Positions 43,141 to 52,793 are shown, counted from the stretch's first letter. The stretch: 58,681 bases of DNA from Methanomicrobiaceae archaeon (GCA_016926855.1 JAFGNT010000014.1:1-58681), one strand, 5' to 3'. Notes: generated from the sequence alone by a model not told the origin. Program-made: numbers and translations.

Positions 43141-43545
43141 ATGGTGCCAAAAATCAAACTAAACCTGATCTCCGGTCGAACAATCCAGCAGGGAGTCTCG
43201 ATGGAAGGCGGGAAGGAAAAACCCGCCTACAGAAACGCCTGCGGGATCATCGAGATTGATCCGGCGGACTTCAAAAAACTTGGTGCCTGGCGGAATACGA
43301 ACGTGCGTGTAACCAGCACATTCGGCAGTGTGGTAGTGAAGGCAATCGAGGCGACTCAGGGGCCGCACCCCGGTCTCGGCTGGATCCCGATGGGACCCTG
43401 GGCAAACCAGGTGATCAATCCCAATACCTATTCCACCGGGATGCCCACCTTCAAGGGAACGCCCGTGGACGTGGAAGCAGCCTCCGACGAGGAAGTCCTC
43501 GACTCGATTACGCTGATCACCAGGGCTGTACGGGGTGAATTATAA
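43141..43545 (+). CDS. fwdD: Formylmethanofuran dehydrogenase subunit D
   Basis: A 134-residue molybdopterin-dinucleotide-binding subunit (LNLISGRTIQQGVSMEGGKEKPAYRN; GIIEIDPADFKKLG; GLGWIPMGPWANQVINPNTYSTGMP). It corresponds to the C-terminal domain of larger molybdo/tungsto-enzymes and completes the pterin site with FwdB. GGAGTTGAG precedes ATG 43141. Its TAA overlaps the fwdB ATG (TAATG). Confidence 0.95.
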   Translation: MVPKIKLNLISGRTIQQGVSMEGGKEKPAYRNACGIIEIDPADFKKLGAWRNTNVRVTSTFGSVVVKAIEATQGPHPGLGWIPMGPWANQVINPNTYSTGMPTFKGTPVDVEAASDEEVLDSITLITRAVRGEL

Positions 43546-44858
43546 TGGCAAAACTTGTTACCGATGTGGTCTGCCCGTTCTGCGGGACACTCTGCGATGA
43601 TCTCGAAGTGAGTGTCACCGACGACGGGAAGAAGATCCTTGATGTCTACAATGCATGTGCCATCGGCGCAGAAAAGTTCCTCCACTCCCAGGCATCCGAC
43701 CGTATTACACGGCCACGGATGCAGGATGAAGACGGCAACTGGAAGGACGTCAGCTACGATGAGGCGGTCGAATATACCGCCAAAATCCTCGCTGACGCCA
43801 AAAAGCCCCTCATGTACGGGTGGAGTTCCACCAACTGCGAGTCACAGGCTGTCGGCACCCAGATTGGAGAAGTGACCGGAGCCATCATGGACAACACGGC
43901 AACGGTCTGCCACGGAACCACGCTTATCGCCGTGCAGGATGTCGGTATTCCGTCCTGTACACTCGGTGAGGTCGTCAACCGCGCCGACCGCATCGTGTTC
44001 TGGGGCTGCAACCCCGCCCACGCCCATCCGCGGCACATGTCACGGTATTCGATCTATCCCCGCGGTTTCTTCACCGGCAAAGGCCAGAAGAGCCGCAAGC
44101 TCGTTGTCATCGACCCCCGGTGCACCGACACCTCCAAGCTGGCGGACTACCACCTCCAGATTGAGCAGGGGCGCGACTACGAACTCTTCGATGCGTTCCG
44201 CGTTGCTTTCAAGGGCGAAAAACTGCCCGACACCGTGGCAGGCATCCCCAAGAAGACGATCTACGAGGTTGCCGAGACGATGAAGTCCGGGAGGTTCGGG
44301 ATTATCTTCTTCGGCATGGGCGTCACCCAGTCGCTCTCGAAGAACCACAACATCGACGCCGCTATCAGTGTGACGAGGGACCTCAACGACTACTCGAAGT
44401 GGAGCATCATGCCGATGCGGGGCCACTACAATGTGACGGGTTCCGGCGAGGTCTGGGGCTGGCTGCACGGGTTCCCGTTTGCGCTCGACCTCTCCCGCGG
44501 GTTCGCCCGGTACAACCCCGGCGATACGACGAGCAACGACCTGCTCCGTCGCGACGAGGTCGATGCCGTCTTCGTGCTCGGCAGTGATCCCGGCGCACAC
44601 TTCCCGTTCGGATCCGTAAAAAAGATCTGGGGCCTTCCGTCCGTGTGCATCGATCCGCACATCACCCCGACGAGTGCCGTCTGCAAACTGCACGTGCCCG
44701 TCGCCTTTGTGGGTGTTGAAACCGGCGGATGCGCCTACCGGATGGACAACGTGCCGATCGAATGCCGGAAAGTGGTGGAACCGCCGGAAGGCATGCTGAC
44801 CGACGAGGAGTTCCTCAAGAAAGTGCTCACACGCGTAAAAGAGTTAAAGGGGGCGTAA
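43545..44858 (+). CDS. fwdB: Formylmethanofuran dehydrogenase subunit B (Mo/W-pterin catalytic)
   Basis: A 437-residue formate-dehydrogenase-like subunit that reduces CO2 to formate at a bis-pterin metal centre. VCPFCGTLCDDLEV with the later CAIGAEKF binds its 4Fe-4S cluster; NTATVCHGTT carries Cys122, the expected Mo/W ligand (Cys118 in the M. wolfeii enzyme), so this is the cysteine form and not the selenocysteine form. GCNPAHAHPRHMSRY, IDPRCTDTSKLAD and MRGHYNVTGSGEVWGW line the cofactor site. Whether it uses Mo or W cannot be told from sequence. Confidence 0.96.
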   Translation: MAKLVTDVVCPFCGTLCDDLEVSVTDDGKKILDVYNACAIGAEKFLHSQASDRITRPRMQDEDGNWKDVSYDEAVEYTAKILADAKKPLMYGWSSTNCESQAVGTQIGEVTGAIMDNTATVCHGTTLIAVQDVGIPSCTLGEVVNRADRIVFWGCNPAHAHPRHMSRYSIYPRGFFTGKGQKSRKLVVIDPRCTDTSKLADYHLQIEQGRDYELFDAFRVAFKGEKLPDTVAGIPKKTIYEVAETMKSGRFGIIFFGMGVTQSLSKNHNIDAAISVTRDLNDYSKWSIMPMRGHYNVTGSGEVWGWLHGFPFALDLSRGFARYNPGDTTSNDLLRRDEVDAVFVLGSDPGAHFPFGSVKKIWGLPSVCIDPHITPTSAVCKLHVPVAFVGVETGGCAYRMDNVPIECRKVVEPPEGMLTDEEFLKKVLTRVKELKGA

Positions 44859-44862
44859 AAGA

Positions 44863-46590
44863 ATGGCAGAATATCTTATCAGGAACGGATTCGTCTACGA
44901 TCCCGTGCTTGGCATCGACGGCGATAAGAAGGATATCGCGGTAAAAGACGGGAAGATCGTCGAAACCACGGCACTTTCGAAACCCACCGAGATCAACGCA
45001 GCCGGCATGACCGTCATGGCGGCCGGTGTCGACGTTCACGCCCATGTCGCCGGCCCGAAGGTCTGCGTCGGCAGGAACTTCCGGCCCGAGGACAAGCTCT
45101 TCAATTCGACACCCCAGGCAGGCATCAAGCGGATGGAGGGCGGATTTTCCGTCCCGACAACACTCCGGACGGGCTACAACTACGCCCGGATGGGATACGG
45201 GTTCGTGATGGAAGCGGCAATGCCCCCGCTTTTCGCCCGGCACGTTCACGAGGAGATTCGGGACACCCCCATTATCGATGAGGCGGCGCTTCCTGTTTTC
45301 GGCAACAACTGGTTTGTGCTCGAGTACCTCAAGAACAAGGAGATCGAGAACACCGCGGCGTACATCGCCTGGCTTCTGCGGGTGACGAAGGGATTCGGCA
45401 TCAAGAATGTCAACCCCGGCGGCACCGAAGCCTGGGGATGGGGAATGAACTGCGAGACAGTCAACGATGTCGTCCCGTACTTCGAAATCACCCCCGCGGA
45501 GATCATCAGGGGGCTTATCGAGGCGAACGAGTACCTCGGGCTTCCGCACTGTATGCACGTTCACGGCAACAGCCTCGGCGAGCCGGGCAACTATACGGTG
45601 ACGCTCGACACGCTCAAGCAGGCGGAAGGATATACGGCGAAGAATGATTTCGGCCGTGACACCGTGCTGCATCACACGCACCTGCAGTTCCACTCCTACG
45701 GCGGAACGAGCTACTCCTCGAAGGGCTTCGAGTCCAAGTCGAAGGAAGTCATGGACTACGTCAACAAGCAGGACAACATCACCTTCGACCTCGGCGTCGT
45801 CACCCTTGACGAGACCACGACCATGACCGCGGACGGTCCCTTCGAGCACCACCTCTCACACATGAACCACCTGAAATGGGCGAATGTGGATGTGGAGCTC
45901 GAGACCGCCGCGGGTGTCGTGCCGTTCATCTACAATCCCAAGTCCTACATTGCCGGAGCGCAGTGGGCAGTCGGGATCGAGCTCGGGCTCTATGCCAAGG
46001 ACATGATGAAGACATACATCACCACCGACCACCCGAACGCCGGGCCGTTCACGCGGTACCCGCGGGTCATCAAGTGGCTGATGAGCAGGGCGGCCCGTGA
46101 ACACATGCTCGAGAAGGAGCTGAAATACGGGGACAGCATCCGCAACACGTGTTATATCGGCGAAATCGACCGCGAACTCACGCTCTTCGAGATCGCACAG
46201 ATGACCCGTGCCGGCCCCGCGAAGGTGCTCGGCCTGTCCCACATGTTCGGTTCGTTAAGGCCCGGCTGTGAGGGTGATGTGGCGATCTATCCGTACAACC
46301 CGGAGGCAATCGATCCGTCCCGCGACCCCGAGCTCATCGAGCGTGCCTTCTCCACTGCACAGTACCTCATCAAGGGCGGCGAGATGGTCGTCAAAGAGGG
46401 CGATATTGTCTCGAACGGCAGCAAGCGGACGTTCTGGGTCGACTGCACGACGAGCGAGAACCCGCAGGTCCAGCGCGACATCAGCGAGAAATTCAAGCGC
46501 TACTACTCCGTTACCGAAGCAAACTACGAGGTTTCCGGACACCACTATGTGCCGAACCCGTACGTGATAGAGGTGGACGCATCCCAGTGA
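44863..46590 (+). CDS. fwdA: Formylmethanofuran dehydrogenase subunit A (amidohydrolase)
   Basis: A 575-residue dinuclear zinc amidohydrolase that condenses formate, delivered through an internal tunnel from FwdB, with methanofuran. Metal-site motifs: GVDVHAHVAGPK (HxH), FGIKNVNPGG (carboxylated lysine region), MHVHGNSLGEPGN, VLHHTHLQFHSY and YITTDHPNAGPFTRYP (catalytic Asp). Full length. It starts four bases after the fwdB stop behind a G-rich AGGGGGCG. fwdC follows. Confidence 0.96.
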   Translation: MAEYLIRNGFVYDPVLGIDGDKKDIAVKDGKIVETTALSKPTEINAAGMTVMAAGVDVHAHVAGPKVCVGRNFRPEDKLFNSTPQAGIKRMEGGFSVPTTLRTGYNYARMGYGFVMEAAMPPLFARHVHEEIRDTPIIDEAALPVFGNNWFVLEYLKNKEIENTAAYIAWLLRVTKGFGIKNVNPGGTEAWGWGMNCETVNDVVPYFEITPAEIIRGLIEANEYLGLPHCMHVHGNSLGEPGNYTVTLDTLKQAEGYTAKNDFGRDTVLHHTHLQFHSYGGTSYSSKGFESKSKEVMDYVNKQDNITFDLGVVTLDETTTMTADGPFEHHLSHMNHLKWANVDVELETAAGVVPFIYNPKSYIAGAQWAVGIELGLYAKDMMKTYITTDHPNAGPFTRYPRVIKWLMSRAAREHMLEKELKYGDSIRNTCYIGEIDRELTLFEIAQMTRAGPAKVLGLSHMFGSLRPGCEGDVAIYPYNPEAIDPSRDPELIERAFSTAQYLIKGGEMVVKEGDIVSNGSKRTFWVDCTTSENPQVQRDISEKFKRYYSVTEANYEVSGHHYVPNPYVIEVDASQ

Positions 46591-46603
46591 GGTGGAAAAG
46601 ACA

Positions 46604-47404
46604 ATGGCAACAGTTACATTAACCCCGAAAAAAGTCCCCTCACTCCGCCTTGAGGCGGACAATATCACGCCCGATGTCTTCGCCGGCAAATCGGCTGCGG
46701 AGATTGCAGGCCTGCACGTCTTCACGGGGAACACTCAGGAGCTCCTCGGCGACTACTTTACCGTCGCCGGGAGTGCGGGTGCGACCGCCGCCGAGACCTC
46801 GATCGTCATCGACGGCGACGCCTCCCGTGTCAAGTACATCGGCATGAAGATGTCCGCGGGCGACATTCTCGTGAAGGGCAATGCCGACATGTATGTCGGT
46901 GCCTGGATGCTGGGCGGAAAGATCACCGTGAAGGGAAGCATCGATGCATTCGCAGGCACCGGGATGACCGGCGGCGAGATCATCGTCGATGGCGATGCCG
47001 GGAATTACCTCGGCGCTGCCTATCGCGGTGACTGGCGAGGCATGCAGGGCGGCCTGATCCGCGTCGGCGGCAATGCCGGCAGCGACATCGGCACGTTCAT
47101 GCGGGGCGGCGAGATCATCATCGGCGGCAACACCGACGTCCACGTGGGCACGCACCAGGAAGGTGGCCGCATTGTCGTCAAGGGCGACTGCAAGAGCAAG
47201 GTCGGCGGCCAGATGGTCGAGGGAGAGATCATCGTCTTCGGAGATATCGAAGTCATGATGCCCGGATTCCAGTACAGAAACGACGTCGACCTCGAGGTGG
47301 ACGGGAGCGAGGCAACCTTCGCCCTCTACGAAGGGGATGTCGGCGAACGCCACCCGAAGAGGAAGGGCGACGTGGTCTTCGGCAAACTCTACCTCAAATA
47401 TTAA
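46604..47404 (+). CDS. fwdC: Formylmethanofuran dehydrogenase subunit C
   Basis: A 266-residue beta-helix subunit related to the C-terminal domain of glutamate synthase. The repeated GG(x)I(x)V(x)G pattern is evident (GGKITVKGSIDAFAGTGM, GGEIIVDGDAGNYLG, GGLIRVGGNAGSDIG, GGEIIIGGNTDVHVG, GGRIVVKGDCKSKVGG). It scaffolds FwdA, FwdB and FwdD. ATG 46604 is used because GAGGTGG lies 8 bases upstream; GTG 46592 overlaps the SD. Last gene of the operon; a T9 tract follows. Confidence 0.95.
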   Translation: MATVTLTPKKVPSLRLEADNITPDVFAGKSAAEIAGLHVFTGNTQELLGDYFTVAGSAGATAAETSIVIDGDASRVKYIGMKMSAGDILVKGNADMYVGAWMLGGKITVKGSIDAFAGTGMTGGEIIVDGDAGNYLGAAYRGDWRGMQGGLIRVGGNAGSDIGTFMRGGEIIIGGNTDVHVGTHQEGGRIVVKGDCKSKVGGQMVEGEIIVFGDIEVMMPGFQYRNDVDLEVDGSEATFALYEGDVGERHPKRKGDVVFGKLYLKY

Positions 47405-47734
47405 CCCCTGTTTTTTTTTGGGAGCGCACCGGGTGTTCCCACAATACATCCGCCCCCGTCACATATCGTATTACGGCTGTACCCTATTCTTCACACGAAA
47501 CGGGAATTTTTAGAGACGATCCCCCCTGTATTTGAATATTATCCCCGGAAACCAATTATTTCATTTTTTTTATTCAAATTACTATTAGGAATGCTTATAA
47601 GGGGGCATTGGATACTATTCAATGTCCCATGCGGGGACGTGCAGTAGTGACCTACATAGTACTCCGGAAACGTTTTTGTTTCCAGCATTCAGTTATCGAG
47701 AAGCATTGCACAAATCAGGAAAAGGAGGAAAATT
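47405..47734 (+). promoter_or_regulatory. fwdC terminator and mcr promoter/leader region
   Basis: T9 at 47411-47419 ends the fwd-hdr operon. A 9-bp perfect inverted repeat (ATTTGAATA at 47530-47538, TATTCAAAT at 47571-47579) lies just upstream of the mcr TATA box (CTTATAAGG, 47594-47602), a position suited to a regulator. Predicted transcription start is about 47624, giving an untranslated leader of about 110 nt. The leader contains a hairpin (GGAAAC, six bases, GTTTCC; 47666-47683) and ends with the strong SD GGAGG at 47724-47728. No gene lies in this stretch. Confidence 0.6.
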
Positions 47735-49036
47735 ATGGCAAAATATACTGAAACAATCGACCTGTATGACGATGCAGGCAAACTTCTGAAAAGCGGCGTT
47801 ACGCTTGAGAAGATCAGCCCGCTCGTCAACCCGGCGACCAAGAAGCTCATCGATCTCACCAAGAGGACGATTGCCGTTCAGCTGGGAAAGATTGAGTCTG
47901 AACTGAAAGTCGGTAAGGTTGGCAAGGGCCAGATCCTGGGCCGCGAGCTCAATCTTGACATCATGGGCAACAAGGACGCTATCATCGCCAAGATTAAGGA
48001 CATGGTAGACGTCGAGGGTGGAGACACCGTCGTGCACGAGTTCAGTGGCGGCAAGCTGCTGCTCGTCGAAGTCCCCAAGGCCCGGATCGATGCAGCCGCA
48101 ACCTACGACGCGGCAATCACGTCTGTTGCAGCGGCGACGACCTACTCGATCATCGACCAGTTCAACATTGACGCATTCAACGGTTCAATGGTCAAGGCGG
48201 CCGCCTGGGGCGGATACCCGCACACGATGGACCTCGAGGGAGCACTCGTCTCCTCCGTTCTGACCATCCCCCAGAACAACGAAGGTCTCGGATATGCTCT
48301 CCGCAACATCCCGGTCAACCACGTTGTCATGATGACCAACCGGAATGCAATGCAGGGTGCCGCACTCTCTTCCACGCTCGAACAGGCGGGAGAGTTTGAG
48401 ATGGGAGCCGCAATCGGTCCCTTTGAGCGTGCACAGCTGCTCGCATACGCGTACCAGGGCCTGAACGCCAACAACCTGGTCTACGACCTCGTGAAGGCAA
48501 ACGGTGCGACCGGTACGATCGGAACAGTCGTCCAGTCGCTGGTCGAGCGCGCCATCGAGGACAAAGTCATCATGCCCGGCAAGAAGGGCGGATACTTCCA
48601 GTTCTACGACACGAAGGACCCCATGCTCTGGAACGCCTACGCCGCTGCAGGTACCATGGCAGCAACCATGGTCAACTGTGGTGCCGGACGTTTCGCACAG
48701 GCAGTCTCTTCGACGCTCCTGTACTTCAACGACCTGCTTGAGCACGAGACCGGCCTGCCCGGCTGTGACTACGGCCGTGTCATGGGTGTTGCCGTCGGGT
48801 TCTCGTTCTTCAGCCACTCGATCTATGGTGGCGGTGGCCCCGGTGTCTTCAACGGAAACCACGTCGTTACCCGCCACGCCGCCGGTGTGGCAATCCCGTG
48901 TGTGGTTGCCGCGGCAGCGCTTGACGCCGGTACCCAGATGTTCAGCCCGGAGAGCACATCCAAGGTGTACGGGGACACGTACGGTAAGATCGACGTCTTT
49001 GCAAAACCCATCCAGGAAATTGCAAAGGGAGTCTAA
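47735..49036 (+). CDS. mcrB: Methyl-coenzyme M reductase beta subunit
   Basis: A 433-residue beta subunit of the (alpha-beta-gamma)2 enzyme that releases methane from methyl-CoM and CoB. Seen: N-terminal domain with KPxxGxEL-type segments and the buried helical core (YPHTMDLEGALVSSVLTIPQNNEGLGYALRNIPVNHVV, ALSSTLEQAGEFEMGAAIGPFERAQLL, GGGGPGVFNGNHVVTRHAAG). It contributes to the F430 pocket and the CoB channel. GGAGG is 7 bases upstream. First gene of mcrBDCGA. Confidence 0.98.
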   Translation: MAKYTETIDLYDDAGKLLKSGVTLEKISPLVNPATKKLIDLTKRTIAVQLGKIESELKVGKVGKGQILGRELNLDIMGNKDAIIAKIKDMVDVEGGDTVVHEFSGGKLLLVEVPKARIDAAATYDAAITSVAAATTYSIIDQFNIDAFNGSMVKAAAWGGYPHTMDLEGALVSSVLTIPQNNEGLGYALRNIPVNHVVMMTNRNAMQGAALSSTLEQAGEFEMGAAIGPFERAQLLAYAYQGLNANNLVYDLVKANGATGTIGTVVQSLVERAIEDKVIMPGKKGGYFQFYDTKDPMLWNAYAAAGTMAATMVNCGAGRFAQAVSSTLLYFNDLLEHETGLPGCDYGRVMGVAVGFSFFSHSIYGGGGPGVFNGNHVVTRHAAGVAIPCVVAAAALDAGTQMFSPESTSKVYGDTYGKIDVFAKPIQEIAKGV

Positions 49037-49056
49037 ACCCGAACGTGGAAATCTCA

Positions 49057-49524
49057 ATGACAGAAGCCACATACCCTCAGTGCAGGATTGTCCCTCAGCG
49101 TTTCCTCAAATCGGACTCCGCACAGCGGCTGCTTAACGCCGTTGTCAGAGTCGAGGGCGTCAGACGGATGATCATCAACGGTCCCCGCCTTCCTGCAACG
49201 GTCCCGTACGGGCCCGCCCGCGGGAAACCCAACCCCCACCCCGACCGGAAAAAAATCATGGTCGGCGACACCGAGTTCGAACTCGAGGTCCAGGTCGGGG
49301 GACTCATCCTCGAAGTGGAGGAAAAAGGCGTGATTGCAGAGATCCGGAAGGTATGCGACGAGGTACTGACCGTCCCGTACACGCTTGACGAAGGTACCTT
49401 CATGAAACCGGTACCGACCATGAGCGACTACGCGAAATACGGACCCGATGCGGACCCACGTCTGCTCGGGCTCGCTGATCCGAGAAGCCGCAAAGGTCTG
49501 GTTATTATCCAGGGATTGAAGTAA
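49057..49524 (+). CDS. mcrD: Mcr operon protein D
   Basis: A 155-residue accessory protein (CRIVPQRFLKSDSAQRLLNAV, GARGKPNPHP-like stretch in YGPARGKPNPHPDRK, MVGDTEFELEVQVGGLILEVE). McrD is not part of the mature enzyme; it binds Mcr during assembly and has been proposed to deliver F430. ATG 49057 (MTEATYPQC) is used in preference to GTG 49045; the SD is weak for both. It begins 20 bases after mcrB. Confidence 0.94.
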   Translation: MTEATYPQCRIVPQRFLKSDSAQRLLNAVVRVEGVRRMIINGPRLPATVPYGPARGKPNPHPDRKKIMVGDTEFELEVQVGGLILEVEEKGVIAEIRKVCDEVLTVPYTLDEGTFMKPVPTMSDYAKYGPDADPRLLGLADPRSRKGLVIIQGLK

Positions 49525-49526
49525 TC

Positions 49527-50150
49527 ATGCCGATCGGTCGCGTGACACAGGTAGTTGACTGCCGCGAGAGCATGGGGATGGGCAAAGGCGGTGGCCTTGC
49601 GCAGCGGGGCACGATCTCCGAATGCCGGTATCCCGATGTGATCGTGGTGGGCATGTCGCCCGGCCGCCGCCATGTCACGAAACCGGTGTGCGACATCACC
49701 TCCGGTCTCAGGAGGGAGGGTGTGGAGTTTTCCGTCTCCACCCTTGTCCTGAACGCCGGCAGCGGTGTCCCGCCGGACGCGCCCAATGTCGCAGGCTCGG
49801 CTCTCGGTGCCTATTTCGGGCTTACCGGGAAAGAAATCGAGCAGATCGAACAGCATAAGGTGGCCATCCTCCACCACGGGAACGTGCGTTCCCACGTGGT
49901 GGCAAAGGTCAGGTTCATCCTTGCGCAGTGCGACGTTGCCGCGGTTGTCGTGTCACAGGCGCCCATCGACTACGAGGATCTCGCAAAAGAAGGTGTGAAG
50001 ACCGCCTATGTAATGCCACCCCCGGAAAAGGTAAAAACAAAGGGGACGGTTATGGCGATTGTCAGCGGGGTCACCCGCGGACAGACACCCCCGAGGGATA
50101 AACTGGCAGAAGTCATTTCCGCAGTAATGAATGTGATGAAATCAAAATGA
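49527..50150 (+). CDS. mcrC: Mcr operon protein C
   Basis: A 207-residue protein (MPIGRVTQVVDCRESMGMGKGGGLAQRGTISE; VVGMSPGRRHVTKPVC; VLNAGSGVPPDAPNVAG; PIDYEDLAKEGVKTAYVMPPPEK). McrC has been found in the ATP-dependent complex that activates Mcr to the Ni(I) state. It starts two bases after the mcrD stop, and mcrG follows within 13 bases. Confidence 0.95.
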   Translation: MPIGRVTQVVDCRESMGMGKGGGLAQRGTISECRYPDVIVVGMSPGRRHVTKPVCDITSGLRREGVEFSVSTLVLNAGSGVPPDAPNVAGSALGAYFGLTGKEIEQIEQHKVAILHHGNVRSHVVAKVRFILAQCDVAAVVVSQAPIDYEDLAKEGVKTAYVMPPPEKVKTKGTVMAIVSGVTRGQTPPRDKLAEVISAVMNVMKSK

Positions 50151-50163
50151 AGGTGAAATGAAT

Positions 50164-50925
50164 ATGGCATACAAACCACAGTATGGACCTGGAACCTCAG
50201 CTGTTGCCGAGAACCGGCGCAGACAGATGAACCCAGGTGTTCAGCTGGAGAAGGTCCGTGATGTTACGGATGAGGATATTGTCTTAATCCTCGGGCACCG
50301 TGCCCCCGGCTCCGCGTACCCGACCGCACACCCGCCGCTTGCAGAGCAGCAGGAACCCGATTGCCCGATCAGGAAGATTGTCACCGCCACCGATGGTGCC
50401 AAGGCCGGAGACCGCGTCCGCTACATCCAGTTTACGGACTCGATGTTCAACGCGCCCTCCCAGCCGTACCAGCGGACCTACACCGAGTGCTACCGCTTCC
50501 GCGGTATTGACCCCGGTACGCTTTCCGGTCGTCAGATTGTCGAGTGCCGCGAGCGCGACCTCGAGAAATACTCCAAGTTCCTTGTCGAGACCGAGATGTT
50601 CGACTCCGCCCGTATCGGCATTCGCGGCGCAACGGTGCACGGACACTCTCTCCGTCTTGCAGAAGACGGGATGATGTTCGACATGCTCCAGCGCTGTCTG
50701 CTTGGCGACGACGGCATCGTCCGGTACGTCAAGAACCAGATCGGCGAGCCTCTCGACCGTGCAGTCGCCGTCGGCAAGCCGATGGACGAAGCATGGATGA
50801 AGAAGCACTCGACCATCTTCCATTCGCTCGTCGGTTCCGCCTACCGCGACGACGCCGAATACATCGAATACATCCAGCGCATCCACTCGCTGAGGACAAA
50901 ATACGGATTCATGCCCAAGGAGTGA
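50164..50925 (+). CDS. mcrG: Methyl-coenzyme M reductase gamma subunit
   Basis: A 253-residue gamma subunit (MAYKPQYGPGTSAVAENRRRQMNPG; ILGHRAPGSAYPTAHPPLAEQQEPDCPIRKIV; YTECYRFRGIDPGTLSGRQIVECRERDLE; GATVHGHSLRLAEDGMMFDM). It helps hold F430 and CoM. ATG 50164 is chosen over ATG 50158 because the SD AAGGTGA at 50151-50157 has proper spacing only for 50164 and the family starts MAYKPQ. Confidence 0.97.
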   Translation: MAYKPQYGPGTSAVAENRRRQMNPGVQLEKVRDVTDEDIVLILGHRAPGSAYPTAHPPLAEQQEPDCPIRKIVTATDGAKAGDRVRYIQFTDSMFNAPSQPYQRTYTECYRFRGIDPGTLSGRQIVECRERDLEKYSKFLVETEMFDSARIGIRGATVHGHSLRLAEDGMMFDMLQRCLLGDDGIVRYVKNQIGEPLDRAVAVGKPMDEAWMKKHSTIFHSLVGSAYRDDAEYIEYIQRIHSLRTKYGFMPKE

Positions 50926-50931
50926 TAAAAC

Positions 50932-52638
50932 ATGGCAAAAATTGAGAGAGCACAAAAATTGTTCCTGAAATCCCTGAAGGAGAAGTTCCAGGGACAGGAT
51001 GTGGAGGGTGAGACGGCGTCCTATTTCACGTGGGGCGGAATGGCTCAGTCCCCGCGCAAGCAGGAATTCATTAAGGCCGCGAGGGGTGTCGAGATGGACC
51101 GTGGCATCTCCATGTACGACCCGGCACGCTGCCACCTCGGCGGTATCCCGCTCGGCCAGCGCCAGCTGATGACCTACGAGGTCTCCCAGTCCGGTGTCTA
51201 CGTGGAGGGCGACGACCTGCACTTCGTCAACAACTCAGCAATGCAGCAGTTCTGGGACGACATCCGCCGGACAGTTATCGTCGGCATGGACCTCGCCCAC
51301 CAGACGCTCCAGAAGCGTCTCGGCAAGGAAGTCACTCCCGAAACAATCAACGAGTACCTGCACATCCTCAACCACGCCATGCCCGGTGCAGCCGTGGTTC
51401 AGGAACACATGGTCGAGACCCACCCCGGTCTTGTCGATGACTGTTACGTGAAGGTCTTCACCGGTGACGATGAGCTCGCGGACGATATCGAACCGCAGTT
51501 CCTCATCAACATCGAGAAGCTCTTCCCCGCCGACCAGGCAGCCACACTCAAGGCAGCCACCGGCAAGTCGATGTACCAGGCAATCCACATCCCGACGATC
51601 GTCTCCCGAACCTGCGACGGTGGAACGACCTCCCGGTGGTCCGCCATGCAGATCGGTATGTCCTTTATCGGTGCGTACCGCATGTGCGCAGGTGAAGCGG
51701 CAGTCGCCGACCTGTCCTACGCAGCAAAGCACGCCGGTGTCGTCCAGATGGCAAGCCACCTGCCCGCACGCCGTGCCCGTGGCCCGAACGAGCCCGGTGG
51801 TATCAAGTTCGGTCTGTTCTCCGATATCATCCAGGCAAACCGGAAGTACCCGAAAGACCCCGCCCGTGCGTCCCTCGAGGTCGTCGGTTCCGGAGTCATG
51901 CTCTTCGACCAGATCTGGCTCGGATCGTACATGTCCGGTGGTGTCGGGTTCACGCAGTATGCAACCGCAGCCTACACCGACAACATCCTCGACGAGTACA
52001 CCTACTACGGTATGGACTACTTAAAGGACAAGTACGGCTACGACCACAGGAACCCCGGCGCAGAAAAGCAGGTGAAGCCCACGCAGGAGATCGTCAACGA
52101 CCTCGCGACCGAAGTCAACCTCAACGCCATGGAGCAGTACGAGCAGTACCCGACCCTCATGGAAGACCACTTCGGTGGTTCCCAGCGTGCCGGTGTTATT
52201 GCCGCAGCCTGTGGTCTGACCTGTTCGATCGGTACCGGAAACTCCAACGCCGGTCTGAACGGATGGTACCTCTCGATGCTCATGCACAAGGAAGGATGGT
52301 CACGTCTCGGCTTCTTCGGCTACGACCTTCAGGACCAGTGCGGATCCGCAAACTCGCTCTCCGTGCGGCCTGACGAAGGTCTTATCGGAGAACTCCGCGG
52401 ACCGAACTACCCGAACTACGCCATGAACGTCGGACACCAGGGAGAGTACGCCGCTATCGTCGGTGGTGCCCACTACGGACGCAACGATGCGTTCTGTTAC
52501 AGCCCGCTTGTCGCGATCACCTTCGCGGACCCGTCCCTCAAGTTCGACTTCGCCGAACCCCGCCGCGAATTCGCAAAGGGTGCTATCCGCGAGTTCATGC
52601 CCGCAGGCGAGCGCTCACTGATCATACCCTCGCGGTAA
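50932..52638 (+). CDS. mcrA: Methyl-coenzyme M reductase alpha subunit
   Basis: A 568-residue catalytic subunit. All positions known to be modified in the M. marburgensis enzyme are conserved: His267 (N-methyl-His257 there) in [10 protein letters not shown], Arg281 (methyl-Arg271) in [14 protein letters not shown], Gln418 (axial F430 ligand, near 400) in [10 protein letters not shown], Gly463 (thioglycine 445), Asp468 (didehydro-Asp450) and Cys470 (methyl-Cys452) in [12 protein letters not shown]. Residue equivalence was counted from codon positions. It is longer by about 18 residues than the Methanothermobacter form because of two small insertions. ATG 50932 follows GGAGTGA. Strong T tracts follow. 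Confidence 0.99.
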   Translation: MAKIERAQKLFLKSLKEKFQGQDVEGETASYFTWGGMAQSPRKQEFIKAARGVEMDRGISMYDPARCHLGGIPLGQRQLMTYEVSQSGVYVEGDDLHFVNNSAMQQFWDDIRRTVIVGMDLAHQTLQKRLGKEVTPETINEYLHILNHAMPGAAVVQEHMVETHPGLVDDCYVKVFTGDDELADDIEPQFLINIEKLFPADQAATLKAATGKSMYQAIHIPTIVSRTCDGGTTSRWSAMQIGMSFIGAYRMCAGEAAVADLSYAAKHAGVVQMASHLPARRARGPNEPGGIKFGLFSDIIQANRKYPKDPARASLEVVGSGVMLFDQIWLGSYMSGGVGFTQYATAAYTDNILDEYTYYGMDYLKDKYGYDHRNPGAEKQVKPTQEIVNDLATEVNLNAMEQYEQYPTLMEDHFGGSQRAGVIAAACGLTCSIGTGNSNAGLNGWYLSMLMHKEGWSRLGFFGYDLQDQCGSANSLSVRPDEGLIGELRGPNYPNYAMNVGHQGEYAAIVGGAHYGRNDAFCYSPLVAITFADPSLKFDFAEPRREFAKGAIREFMPAGERSLIIPSR

Positions 52639-52651
52639 GATCACACCCACA

Positions 52652-52667
52652 TTTTTTTTCTTTTTTT
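52652..52667 (+). terminator. T-rich terminator of the mcr operon
   Basis: Eight T, one C, then seven T, 14 bases after the mcrA stop. A separate TATA element (CCTTTTATC, 52741-52749) begins the next gene's transcript. Confidence 0.7.
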
Positions 52668-52740
52668 CGGGCGCTGTTCGGAAGCGAAAGCGCTCCTTCA
52701 CGGGTGCCGTTCTGGTAATCCCCCTCCGGGCGATATCCAA

Positions 52741-52749
52741 CCTTTTATC
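52741..52749 (+). promoter_or_regulatory. BRE/TATA element of mgmA
   Basis: CCTTTTATC about 50 bases before ATG 52794; predicted transcription start near 52771. The same ACCTTTATC-type element occurs before the fwd operon. Confidence 0.5.
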
Positions 52750-52793
52750 TCTTGTCCTGTTCACCATTCTGTAAAGACTTTCATCCTGATACC

